From Flavonifractor sp. An82 (lineage in GTDB: Bacteria > Bacillota > Clostridia > Oscillospirales > Oscillospiraceae): a DNA stretch of 64,000 bases. Shown in pieces: positions 52,820-60,585 of the stretch (position 1 is the stretch's first letter; each line of letters begins with the position of its first letter). The position numbers and the translations under genes are program-made. The notes below the pieces were generated by a model that saw only the letters and a program-made list of their open reading frames with translations, made no database searches and was not told the DNA's origin. Where the stretch lies: the NCBI RefSeq assembly GCF_002159265.1, contig NZ_NFHG01000002.1:240145-304144 (forward strand), written 5' to 3'.

Positions 52820-53166
52820 GTTTTCACCTCCTCAGTATCCGTGTCCCCATCCTCCGTTTCCTCAAACTGGAGCCGGAAGAGGGCAGCGTGCTCTCCCACA
52901 AGAGCGGGGTATTTGTAATAGACATGGCGGCAGAGGGGTTTGTACAGTTCAAGGAGCCTCGGATCATCTCCGAAGTCCACAAGCCCGTCCATGATTCGCT
53001 CGATCTCCCGCTCCTCGGTGATCCTGCCGTTCAACACCTGTTCTACCAAACGGCTGTATTGCTGATATGCGGCGTCCATTAGGCGGGAAATGTCCTGGAC
53101 GATTTCACGGATTGCGGCAAAGCACGCCTCCCGCTCCTTGGCCTCCGGTCTTTCTTCCTCCGTCAT
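52816..53166 (-). CDS. Hypothetical acidic accessory protein
   Basis: A 116-residue helical, acidic protein (AAIREIVQDISRLMDAAYQQ; ERIMDGLVDFGDDPRLLELY) ending in an Asp/Glu-rich tail. It is coupled by 4-nt overlaps to the genes on both sides. Unknown family. Confidence 0.65.
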   Translation of the reverse strand: MTEEERPEAKEREACFAAIREIVQDISRLMDAAYQQYSRLVEQVLNGRITEEREIERIMDGLVDFGDDPRLLELYKPLCRHVYYKYPALVGEHAALFRLQFEETEDGDTDTEEVKT

Positions 53167-53882
53167 AATGTTTCCCCTCCCGTCAAGAGCTGCGGCGCAG
53201 CCTCCACGCTGTGGAAGAGGAAGTGCATCCGGTCGATATGCTTGTCAATATGCCAGTGTCCACAGAACCAGTGGTCGTATTTGAGTTTCCGCTCGATCTC
53301 CTCCAACCATTTCTCGGTAGAGTCGTCCACGGTACTCTGGTCGATCATCGGAAGAAAGACCTCGCGCGGCTCATACGGATAGGGACAGGTGTGGGAGAGG
53401 ACGGTATCTACCTGCCACCCGCAGGCGTCCAGCGTCTGGATAACCTTGTCCTTGATCTCCTGGGAAGGCTGTTCGTCCGGCCACCAGCCGTACCCTCTGG
53501 CCAGCCGGTAGAATTTGTCCACGCTGTAAGCTCCGCCGATGACCAAGTGTCGGAGACCTTCCAGATCAAAGATCTCACCATCCATAGCAAACAGCAGACG
53601 TGGAAAGGCTTCCTCTACCCAGACTGTCCCGCCGTTCCACTGCTTCGTCCGATAGGAAGGGATACTGGCCGGTCGGATCTCATGGTTGCCGTGGATGCAG
53701 AGCATCGTCGGCTTTACGGCGGTAAGAACTTTCTTCATCTCTGTGTCTCGCCGGTTTCGGTAGTAGTTCGCTCCTACATCTCCAAGCAGAACCAGAGTAT
53801 CCTGCTCTGTCAGCTTCTTGCTGTCGCAAAACTGTATGACCTCATAGGGGTCTCCGTGGATATCACCTGTGTAATAGATCAT
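53163..53882 (-). CDS. Metallophosphoesterase, first gene of the accessory operon
   Basis: A 239-residue calcineurin-like phosphoesterase. Motifs: YYTGDIHGDPYE (GD-x-HG), VLLGDVGANY (GD), CIHGNHEIRP (GNHE), LSHTCPY and WFCGHWHID (GHWH). It is larger than the second enzyme in the operon and closer to phage/ApaH-like protein phosphatases. A promoter with extended -10 and 20-bp spaced direct repeats lie upstream. Confidence 0.88.
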   Translation of the reverse strand: MIYYTGDIHGDPYEVIQFCDSKKLTEQDTLVLLGDVGANYYRNRRDTEMKKVLTAVKPTMLCIHGNHEIRPASIPSYRTKQWNGGTVWVEEAFPRLLFAMDGEIFDLEGLRHLVIGGAYSVDKFYRLARGYGWWPDEQPSQEIKDKVIQTLDACGWQVDTVLSHTCPYPYEPREVFLPMIDQSTVDDSTEKWLEEIERKLKYDHWFCGHWHIDKHIDRMHFLFHSVEAAPQLLTGGETL

Positions 53883-53906
53883 TGGTCATTCCACCTTTCT
53901 TTTTTC

Positions 53907-53915
53907 ATTATACCA
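53907..53915 (-). promoter_or_regulatory. Extended -10 promoter of the accessory operon
   Basis: Minus-strand TGGTATAAT (TATAAT at 53907-53912), 25 nt before the ATG at 53882. A convincing -35 box is missing, so an activator or the TG extension may compensate. Confidence 0.6.
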
Positions 53916-53940
53916 ACTCGGAAGACCCATATCCGGGACT

Positions 53941-53977
53941 TTCCAAAAACATATCCACTGTTCCAAAAATATATCCA
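53941..53977. promoter_or_regulatory. Direct repeats upstream of the accessory operon (operator candidate)
   Basis: TTCCAAAAACATATCCA (53941-53957) and TTCCAAAAATATATCCA (53961-53977) differ at one base and are spaced 20 bp apart, two helical turns. A weaker third copy (CATATCC) lies near 53928. They sit 30-65 bp upstream of the -10 box. Confidence 0.55.
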
Positions 53978-53991
53978 GCTTTACTGGCATA

Positions 53992-54031
53992 GATCGACCG
54001 GCAGTCAATGCTCGTGACTTCCGGTTGATTG
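53992..54031. terminator. Hairpin behind the leftward XRE gene
   Basis: An imperfect stem TCGACCGG.AGTCA / TGACT.CCGGTTGA. The arms resemble those of the hairpin at 54969-55002 on the other side of the XRE pair. Confidence 0.5.
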
Positions 54032-54042
54032 CTTTCTCAGGT

Positions 54043-54420
54043 TCAGACGGTAAAATCAAAGTTGTCTGGTTTACCGTATCTGCCTTGATGCTCTTTCAAG
54101 GAAGCTTTCAACGATTTTATAACATCCAGGAGAATCAGCATCTCATAGGTACTGCAATCCGAAAGGAGTAGAGCGATTTCTTCGCTGGCGCACCGTTCAG
54201 TGCTGGTGACTTGCTCCATCAAAAGCCGGTCGGGAGATACTCCCAAGGCATTGGCGATAAGCACAAAGGTGTCAAGGCTCATGCTCTTGATTCCGCTCTC
54301 TATGTAGCTGATGTAAGATGGCGTTTTATCCACCAGTTCAGAGAGCATCGCTTGCGAAAGGTGGTTGCGCTGGCGGACTTCACGGATGTGTTTTCCAATG
54401 ACTTTGTAGTTCAGGCTCAT
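54043..54420 (-). CDS. XRE-family transcriptional regulator
   Basis: A 125-residue regulator with an N-terminal Cro/CI-type helix-turn-helix (IREVRQRNHLSQAMLSELVD, SYISYIESGIKSMSLDTFV) and a short C-terminal part (LLLSDCSTYEMLILLDVIKS) that is similar to the end of the divergent XRE protein. It faces the other XRE gene across a palindromic operator. It probably controls the flanking operons of this mobile region. Confidence 0.88.
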   Translation of the reverse strand: MSLNYKVIGKHIREVRQRNHLSQAMLSELVDKTPSYISYIESGIKSMSLDTFVLIANALGVSPDRLLMEQVTSTERCASEEIALLLSDCSTYEMLILLDVIKSLKASLKEHQGRYGKPDNFDFTV

Positions 54421-54486
54421 AATAAGACCTCCAAAAAAATTTTGCAGTCTTATTATAGTGTTTAGATTATATCATCAACTCGGCCT

Positions 54487-54514
54487 TATATCAATTTCAC
54501 CTTAAGTTGATATA
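54487..54514. promoter_or_regulatory. Palindromic operator between divergent XRE genes
   Basis: TATATCAA and TTGATATA (8 bp arms, 12 nt apart). On the minus strand the TTGATA arm is the -35 box of a TTGATA-17-TATAAT promoter; on the plus strand it is a -35 candidate with TAATCT downstream. A bound regulator would shut both. Confidence 0.65.
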
Positions 54515-54561
54515 CTCTTAGAAATAGATAATCTGGAGAATATATTTGAGGGAGGAAGCCG

Positions 54562-54921
54562 ATGACGGAACATGATTTGACCGAGAGCCAGTTAGTCGGC
54601 TCCCGTATTCGAGATGCGCGGATCAATCGCCGGATGAGCCAGGCCGATCTTGCAGCGAAGGCCAATATCTCGCTGCCGCATATCAGCAATATCGAAAAAG
54701 GCAAGACGAGCATGAAGTTGGAAACTTTTATCCGAATCATCGAAGCCCTGCAAGTATCTGCTGATTCCCTCCTTCGGCCCGATGTGCCGGAGGTGAGAAG
54801 CCTATACCAGAGCGAGTTTGACGAGCTGCTGGCCGACTGCTCTCCCAAGGAGCTGGATTCCATCCTGAAGATTGTTCGTGAGTTGAAATCCACTATGGCC
54901 AGACGGGATGACAATACCTGA
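54562..54921 (+). CDS. XRE-family transcriptional regulator
   Basis: A 119-residue regulator, paralogue of the divergent gene: HTH (IRDARINRRMSQADLAAKAN, HISNIEKGKTSMKLETFI) and a tail (ELLADCSPKELDSILKIVRE) sharing the LLxDCS..EL pattern. ATG follows GGGAGGAAG. It precedes the recombinase cassette but is separated from it by two hairpins. Confidence 0.88.
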   Translation: MTEHDLTESQLVGSRIRDARINRRMSQADLAAKANISLPHISNIEKGKTSMKLETFIRIIEALQVSADSLLRPDVPEVRSLYQSEFDELLADCSPKELDSILKIVRELKSTMARRDDNT

Positions 54922-54925
54922 AAAA

Positions 54926-55002
54926 TTGCGAGCTGGAATTGCCGGCTCGCTTCTTTTTTTCTCATCTATCGACCAGAAGTCAAGGTGTTGACTTCTGGTC
55001 GA
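54926..55002 (+). terminator. Two hairpins between the XRE gene and the recombinase cassette
   Basis: The first (GCGAGC/GCTCGC, 54928-54950) is followed by a T-run. The second is a perfect 15 bp stem (54969-54983 with 54988-55002) followed by TTTTG. Together they end the XRE transcript. The second may also be a protein-binding palindrome, as its arms resemble the hairpin at 53992-54031. Confidence 0.75.
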
Positions 55003-55065
55003 TTTTGTTATTAGTCTGCAGATTATATAATGGCCTGGAAGAGAAATAACACAGGGGGAGCAAAT

Positions 55066-55671
55066 ATGTCAGATCTGACCATTCAAAATAGAGAGTCAGA
55101 GCAGGAAGTTATGCCATCATTTGATTTCCTGCTGGAGAGGGAAACGGAACGAAACACCCTTTTAGCGGAACATCGTGCCTGGTTAAAGGAAATCAAGCGG
55201 GAACGCCCGCTTCCCAAAACACATTACCGTGTGGCGGTATACATCCGCTACTTTAACCAGACCCGCTATGAGGACTATCTCTCAGCTCATAAAAAGCAAT
55301 TTCTTGACACACTGGCTCTCTGCCCAAACTGGATGTTTGTCGGTTTCTATGTGGACGAGGGCAGCACTGCGCCCAATATGGAGAGCGCCCCGGAGTGGTC
55401 AAGGCTCCTTCAAGACTGCTACGATGAAAAGGTCGATCTGATCATTACCCAGAAAGCAAGCAATATCTCGAAGAAACTCTCCGAACTCTCTTTCTGTACG
55501 CGCCTCTTGGCAGCACTCCCAAAGCCAGTGGGCGTTTACTTCGTTTCGGAGGATATTTATACGCTGGCTTCCTATTATCAAGAGGATCTACACGACCTGT
55601 ACTTTTTGCCAAATCCCGGTTGGAAGATACTCCCTGATGACAAACCCCGGAGGGAAATGCTGCATGATTGA
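55066..55671 (+). CDS. Catalytically dead serine recombinase-like protein
   Basis: A 201-residue protein aligning over the whole resolvase domain with the recombinase encoded just downstream: RVAVYIRYFNQTR against RVAVYARVSTDNV, and KVDLIITQKASNISKKL against KIDMIITKSVSRFARNV. The catalytic serine is replaced by Phe63 and the active-site arginines of SRFARN are lost. Only a ~50-residue N-terminal extension is added; there is no DNA-binding part. ATG at 55066 has AGGGGGAG. It overlaps the active recombinase gene by 8 nt. A regulatory or architectural partner of the recombinase is the simplest explanation. Confidence 0.78.
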   Translation: MSDLTIQNRESEQEVMPSFDFLLERETERNTLLAEHRAWLKEIKRERPLPKTHYRVAVYIRYFNQTRYEDYLSAHKKQFLDTLALCPNWMFVGFYVDEGSTAPNMESAPEWSRLLQDCYDEKVDLIITQKASNISKKLSELSFCTRLLAALPKPVGVYFVSEDIYTLASYYQEDLHDLYFLPNPGWKILPDDKPRREMLHD

Positions 55672-57544
55672 CAAGTCCACACGAAAACAGCTTGCGGAAC
55701 GGAAAGAACGAGTCCGCCGGCGTATCAACACAAAAGTTGACCCGGAGAACTATGAATTCATTCCGGCCAAAAAGCCTATTGACTATTACGACAATGATAT
55801 AAGGCAGCGGGTCGCCGTGTATGCCCGTGTCTCCACGGACAATGTCCAGCAGACTTCCTCCTATGAGCTGCAAAAGAAATACTATGAGGATTTTGTTGTG
55901 CATCATCCCAACTGGACATTGGTCAAAATCTATGCAGATGAGGGAATCAGCGGGACTTCTCTGGCTCATCGGGACGAGTTCAACAGCATGATCGCCGATT
56001 GCCGCAGCGGGAAAATCGATATGATCATTACCAAAAGCGTGTCTCGCTTTGCCCGGAATGTGGTGGACTGTATCAGCATGGTGCGAATGCTTGCGGAGCT
56101 GCCCAGTCCTGTCGGGGTGTTCTTTGAGAGCGAATGTATCTTCTCCCTCAAAGACGATTCCCAGATGGCGCTTTCTTTTCAGGCCACCATGGCTCAGGAG
56201 GAGTCTCATATCCGTAGCCGGAGCATGGAGACCTCCTTGCGGATGCGGCTGGACGGAGGTCTGCCGTTGACGCCCAAGCTGCTGGGGTATTCTCACGACG
56301 CGGATGGAAACCTGGTCGTCAACCCGGATGAAGCTCCCACGGTAAAACTCATCTTCTATATGTATCTGTACGGATATTCCACCTCCGACATTGCGGCGGC
56401 GCTCACCGAGCTGGGCAGGAAGACTTATCTGGGGAATGTCAAGTGGACATCCAACTCCATTGTCCAGGTCCTTCGCAATGAGCGGCATTGCGGGGATGTG
56501 CTGACCCGGAAGACATTCACCCCCAACTATCTGAACCACAAGGCCAGGAAGAATCGGGGGGACAGGCCCCAGAGCCTTTACCGGAACCACCACGAGGGCA
56601 TTGTTTCCAGAGATGATTTCATTGCGGTTCAGCATCTTCTGAACAACTCCAAGTATGGCAACCGCTCCATCCTCCCGGAGCTGCGGGTAATCGACAGCGG
56701 CCTGCTCAGAGGGTTTGTGACCATCAATCCCCGCTGGGCTGGATTTAAGCCGTCGGATTATTACCAAGCGTCCGCCAGTATCCATCCACCCGATGAGCAG
56801 CAGGCGGATGCATCCCTGCCCTCGAGCATCACATTGGTTCCGGGAGATTTTGATATGAGAGGCTTTGAAATCGCCCGCAGTGAATTCTTTGACAATTATC
56901 ACCGTCCCTATGTACTGTTTCAAGATAAGAGGATCAAGTTCAGCACCACATGTGTTCGGTCTTTTGGGAAAGACAACCATGTGGAGCTGCTGGTCAACCC
57001 TGTGGAGATGAAGTTCGCCGTCCGTACAGCGGCGAAAAGCAGCCGCAACGCAGTCGTGTTTTCCAAGCTGTCAGACGGAAAGTATCAGCCCAGGGATATT
57101 GCCGGTGCGGCCTATGTAGAAACGCTTTTTCAGTTATTCGGCTGGAGTCCGGATTTAAAATACCGGATCGCCGGAGCGCTGTTTCAAACCGAAACTGAAT
57201 CTGCGTATATTTTTGATGTCAATGATGCGGAAGCGTTTATTAAATCGTACCTGCTTTCCGGCCCAAAAAGCACGGAGCAGGCGAAGGAGCCTGTACAGCC
57301 CCTTTCTGTCTCCGGCAAACGGGTGCGGGCTGTCCCGGAGGAGTGGATCGGCTCTTTTGGCAAGCAATATTACCTCCACCAACAGTCTTTCCCGCCCGTT
57401 TGCGATCAGAGTGAGGAAGACTGGAAAATCCGCATGGAGGGCCAACTGTATGAAACCGGGCAGAAACTCCGCGTGACAGGATTTGATGTGCTGCGTGATT
57501 ATATCTGTCAGGAACTCGGTCAGCACGGGAAGGAGGAATCCTAA
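55664..57544 (+). CDS. Large serine recombinase with unusual C-terminal domain
   Basis: A 626-residue recombinase. The catalytic domain is intact: Ser57 (YARVSTDN), GISGTSLAHRDEF, SVSRFARN and the QEESHIRSRS helix. The recombinase domain follows (LPLTPKLLGYSHDADGNLVVNP). Where other large serine recombinases have a cysteine zinc ribbon, this one has GLLRGFVTINPRWAGFKPSD with no cysteines, and no coiled coil. Residues ~400-530 form a separate domain (FDMRGFEIARSEFFDNYHRP ... LFQLFGWSPDLKYRIAGA) also found in the next two genes. The ATG at 55664 has CGGAGGGAAA upstream and overlaps the dead paralogue. Confidence 0.87.
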   Translation: MIDKSTRKQLAERKERVRRRINTKVDPENYEFIPAKKPIDYYDNDIRQRVAVYARVSTDNVQQTSSYELQKKYYEDFVVHHPNWTLVKIYADEGISGTSLAHRDEFNSMIADCRSGKIDMIITKSVSRFARNVVDCISMVRMLAELPSPVGVFFESECIFSLKDDSQMALSFQATMAQEESHIRSRSMETSLRMRLDGGLPLTPKLLGYSHDADGNLVVNPDEAPTVKLIFYMYLYGYSTSDIAAALTELGRKTYLGNVKWTSNSIVQVLRNERHCGDVLTRKTFTPNYLNHKARKNRGDRPQSLYRNHHEGIVSRDDFIAVQHLLNNSKYGNRSILPELRVIDSGLLRGFVTINPRWAGFKPSDYYQASASIHPPDEQQADASLPSSITLVPGDFDMRGFEIARSEFFDNYHRPYVLFQDKRIKFSTTCVRSFGKDNHVELLVNPVEMKFAVRTAAKSSRNAVVFSKLSDGKYQPRDIAGAAYVETLFQLFGWSPDLKYRIAGALFQTETESAYIFDVNDAEAFIKSYLLSGPKSTEQAKEPVQPLSVSGKRVRAVPEEWIGSFGKQYYLHQQSFPPVCDQSEEDWKIRMEGQLYETGQKLRVTGFDVLRDYICQELGQHGKEES

Positions 57545-58351
57545 ATGTCCGAAGAAAGTCGGGAAAATGCCGGCGGCGTAATCGCCGGAATGCTTCGTTC
57601 CCTGGAGGACAGGCATTTGGATATTGTTCCGTCTGCTGAATTAGAAAAAGCGGAACCGGCAGTTTCTCCTGCAAACAGCAGTAGTGATGAGGTCCTGGAG
57701 ATGGCCGGTGACTTTAACTACGATGGCTACCAAGTAGTACGCCGTGAGTTCTTCGCCCATATTAATGAGCCGTCTGTAACTTTTAACAATTACAAATTTT
57801 ATGTAAATACCGCCTGCCTGAACCGCTTCCCACAGGTTGATTATGTGCAGGTACTGGTCAATCAAGAGAGCAGGATCTTGGCGATCCGTCCCTGTCGGGC
57901 GGAAGATCGGGATGCCTGCGCCTGGTGCACCAACGGCTCCGGCAGACGTAAACCGAAACAGATCACCTGCAAGATTTTTTTCGCCAAAGTGTTTTCACTG
58001 ATGGGCTGGAATCTGGACTATCGATATAAACTCCTCGGGCGGATAATCCATGCCAAGGATGAGTGGCTCATCGCATTTGATCTCACAGCGACCGAAGTGT
58101 ATCAGCGGGTGCAAAAAGACGGCCAGAAGCCCAAGTCTTCTCGAACTCCCGTGTTTCCGGAGGGCTGGAAGACGCAGTTTGGACTCCCGTTCCGGGAACA
58201 CCAGAAATCTATGCAGGTTGACATTTTTGAAGGATATGCTGTATATGGGTTGCGCGATAACATCGCTCCTGCTGCATCAGAGCAGTCAGACGAGGCTGCC
58301 TCTGATACTGATCGTAAGTCCGTTTTGGGAGGACAAGGACATGAATCATGA
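57545..58351 (+). CDS. Stand-alone copy of the recombinase C-terminal domain (1)
   Basis: A 268-residue protein of unknown family. Residues ~55-195 repeat the pattern of the recombinase C-terminus: FNYDGYQVVRREFFAHINEP, then VDYVQVLVNQESRILAIRPC, then KVFSLMGWNLDYRYKLLGRI and AFDLTATEVY. The short extra CAWCTNGSG may be a zinc-binding insertion. It starts 1 nt after the recombinase stop and overlaps the next gene by 11 nt. Shared domain and operon suggest a complex with the recombinase or its DNA. Confidence 0.75.
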   Translation: MSEESRENAGGVIAGMLRSLEDRHLDIVPSAELEKAEPAVSPANSSSDEVLEMAGDFNYDGYQVVRREFFAHINEPSVTFNNYKFYVNTACLNRFPQVDYVQVLVNQESRILAIRPCRAEDRDACAWCTNGSGRRKPKQITCKIFFAKVFSLMGWNLDYRYKLLGRIIHAKDEWLIAFDLTATEVYQRVQKDGQKPKSSRTPVFPEGWKTQFGLPFREHQKSMQVDIFEGYAVYGLRDNIAPAASEQSDEAASDTDRKSVLGGQGHES

Positions 58352-58739
58352 AAATCAATTGCAGGCTTACTTAACGCTGGACCCTGCGCGAAACCGGATT
58401 CGAATCCACAGGCAAACGATTCGTCTCTTGAAGAATCCTGCGTATGTGCAATTCCTGGTAAACCCTGAAGAACTGTATATCGCCGTTCTCGGATCGGATA
58501 AACCTATTTCAGGCGGGACCGCAAACAAGGTTCGGATGTCAAGCACATCCCAGCAGTCTATAGAATTCTATAGTACGATCCTTATAAAAAACTTTTCCGA
58601 ACTGCTCGGTGGCTTTGACCTGAGATTTAATTACCAGCTGACCGGTGAGATCGATCAAATCAACCGGGTCGCATATTTTTCCCTCAAAACCGTGAAACAG
58701 CTGGAACGCAGGAGGCTACATGACAGAGAAAGCATTTAG
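58341..58739 (+). CDS. Stand-alone copy of the recombinase C-terminal domain (2)
   Basis: A 132-residue protein built almost only of the same domain: IRIHRQTIRLLKNPAYVQFL, VNPEELYIAVLGSDKPIS, then NFSELLGGFDLRFNYQLTGE and YFSLKTVKQLE. It is more diverged than copy 1 but keeps the VxxLVN.E and F...GG.D.R+.+.G signatures. ATG at 58341 has GGGAGG. It overlaps the genes before and after by 11 and 20 nt. Confidence 0.72.
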   Translation: MNHENQLQAYLTLDPARNRIRIHRQTIRLLKNPAYVQFLVNPEELYIAVLGSDKPISGGTANKVRMSSTSQQSIEFYSTILIKNFSELLGGFDLRFNYQLTGEIDQINRVAYFSLKTVKQLERRRLHDRESI

Positions 58740-59673
58740 GCAGCTTAACATCGATCCGGAATTCAAAAACTTGATTCGTCCACTTCGCCGGGAGGAATAC
58801 CGGCAGCTGGAGCTGAATCTGGTCATGGAAGGGTGCCGGGAAGATATCATCGCATGGAATGATACCATTCTCGACGGCCATAATCGCTATGAAATATGCA
58901 ACAAAATGCGCATTCCTTATGGAGTCAAGGAGCTGGATTTCCCAAACAGAGATGCTGCCATCGCCTGGATCTGTGCGAACCAACTCGGGCGCCGCAACAT
59001 CTCAGAAGAAACCAGGAAATATCTGATTGGGAAACAATATGAAGCGGAAAAGAAAGTACAGCGAAATAGGAATGGCTATAATCAGTACCGTCCGAATCCC
59101 AACATTACTGTGGGGAGAGGCCGCCCAATAGATGAAGAGAGCGGCCGGCGAACAGCAGCCCGGCTGGGAAGGAAGTATCATGTGTCCGGCGCAACCGTAC
59201 AGAAATATGCGAAATACAGTGCAGCATTAGATACCATTGAACAAAATGCTCCTGAGCTTGTTCCGCACATTCTTTCCGGGGCATATAAGATTTCTTTTGA
59301 AAATATCGTTGCTCTATCAGAAATGGAACCCGAAGAATTGAAAGCACTTAGTAAAAAAATCGGAAAAAATCCCTATGCTTTCGCTCGTTATAGTGAATCG
59401 AGACGATGCCTTTATTCCGACGTTTCTGCCAAGCTCGGCACAGCGGCGGCAGAGCAGCCGGCAATCAAGACGATGCCCGCCTATGACCCGGATGCGGAAG
59501 TTGCTGGACTTACTCTTACGATCCCCTCCTGGATGAGCTCCATCGACCGGACAAAGTCCATGGCACATTTGGAAGCAATCTCACCTGCTGCCAGGCAAAA
59601 CATCTTGGCAGCGTTGACTGAATTAGAAGGAAAAATCCAGGAAATGCTCAGTGCAATTGAGGGGGAATCCTAA
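58720..59673 (+). CDS. ParB-like protein 1
   Basis: A 317-residue protein with a ParB/sulfiredoxin N-terminal domain (LIRPLRREEYRQLELNLVME; TILDGHNRYEICNKM, the DGHNR motif replacing G.RR), an HTH-like middle (GRKYHVSGATVQKYAKYSAAL) and a C-terminal coiled-coil part (LAALTELEGKIQEMLSAIEG). The DGHNR loop is seen in ParB-fold ATP/CTP-dependent proteins of mobile elements. It is likely a DNA-binding organiser or nuclease-like factor for the cassette. Confidence 0.8.
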   Translation: MTEKAFRQLNIDPEFKNLIRPLRREEYRQLELNLVMEGCREDIIAWNDTILDGHNRYEICNKMRIPYGVKELDFPNRDAAIAWICANQLGRRNISEETRKYLIGKQYEAEKKVQRNRNGYNQYRPNPNITVGRGRPIDEESGRRTAARLGRKYHVSGATVQKYAKYSAALDTIEQNAPELVPHILSGAYKISFENIVALSEMEPEELKALSKKIGKNPYAFARYSESRRCLYSDVSAKLGTAAAEQPAIKTMPAYDPDAEVAGLTLTIPSWMSSIDRTKSMAHLEAISPAARQNILAALTELEGKIQEMLSAIEGES

Positions 59674-60542
59674 TGGAAGATTATAGTATGTTTGTTCCCA
59701 ATGTTCACTTCGAACAGATTCCCATCAAGAACCTCGTATCCAATCAGGAGTACCAGAGAAATATTTCCGAACAGCATGTGCTGAATGCTGCGGCACACTT
59801 TGATTTGTATCAGATCAACCCTGTGAAGGTGAGCCGTCGAAATGGGGTCAACTATGTCTTCAATGGCCAGCACACGGTGGAGATCGTCGCACTGGCCTCT
59901 GGCTCTCGTGAAACGCCAGTCTGGTGCATGATATACGATGATCTAAACTACGAGCACGAGGCAGATATCTTCGCCAACCAGATGAAGTTTGTCAAACCGC
60001 TCCGTCCCTATGAAGTGTTTATGGCAAATGTGGAAGCCGGGAATCAGGAGCAGCTTATGATCAAAGATCTGGTAGAGTCTTATTCTCTTTCCATTGGCCA
60101 GGTCAGAAACTATGGCGTTGTCTGTGCTGTCTCCACGCTTGAAAATATATATGAGCGGTTCGGTTACCATGTACTTGATCGAACACTCAGACTCTGCGTA
60201 GGCACCTGGGAGGGCGATATGAATTCGCTGTCCGCCAATATGCTCAATGGAATCGCCAGATTGGTCTACACCTTTGGCGACACATTGAAAGATGAAACCT
60301 TCAAGGAAAAAGTGGGGGAAATGTCGGTCAAGCTGCTTTCGAGGACAGCCAAGGAACGACGCCCCGGTTCTATGGGCTATGCCGAGGCGATGCTTCTGGC
60401 CTATAACCGCAAATGCAAATATCCGCTCAAATGGACCAAGCTCTACGAGAAGAATGTGGGGAACAATGAAGGACTGGACATTGATACGGATATGGACGAG
60501 GATGAGGGCGGGGACTCTTTTGAGGGAGCCGCCAAAGAATAA
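59673..60542 (+). CDS. ParB-like protein 2 (DUF6551-type)
   Basis: A 289-residue protein with a second ParB-N-like fold: QIPIKNLVSNQEYQRNISEQ then DLYQINPVKVSRRNG and YVFNGQHTVEIVAL, the NGQHT motif standing where ParB has its nucleotide loop. The helical C-terminal half ends in an acidic tail (DIDTDMDEDEGGDSFEG). It starts in a TAATG overlap with ParB-like 1 and is the last gene of the cassette. Confidence 0.78.
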   Translation: MEDYSMFVPNVHFEQIPIKNLVSNQEYQRNISEQHVLNAAAHFDLYQINPVKVSRRNGVNYVFNGQHTVEIVALASGSRETPVWCMIYDDLNYEHEADIFANQMKFVKPLRPYEVFMANVEAGNQEQLMIKDLVESYSLSIGQVRNYGVVCAVSTLENIYERFGYHVLDRTLRLCVGTWEGDMNSLSANMLNGIARLVYTFGDTLKDETFKEKVGEMSVKLLSRTAKERRPGSMGYAEAMLLAYNRKCKYPLKWTKLYEKNVGNNEGLDIDTDMDEDEGGDSFEGAAKE

Positions 60543-60543
60543 G

Positions 60544-60577
60544 CAAACGGACGGTTCCGCCAGGAATCGTCCGTTTG
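60544..60577. terminator. Hairpin between convergent cassette and hipA
   Basis: CAAACGGACG pairs with CGTCCGTTTG across 14 nt. There is no strong T-run on either side, so it is a modest terminator for both converging operons. Confidence 0.55.
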
Positions 60578-60585
60578 TGATCTTA

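Noticed and set aside
53900..54520. CRISPR-like repeats around the XRE genes
   Set aside because: Only two direct copies with a 3-nt gap and a single palindrome; no spacer pattern and no cas genes.
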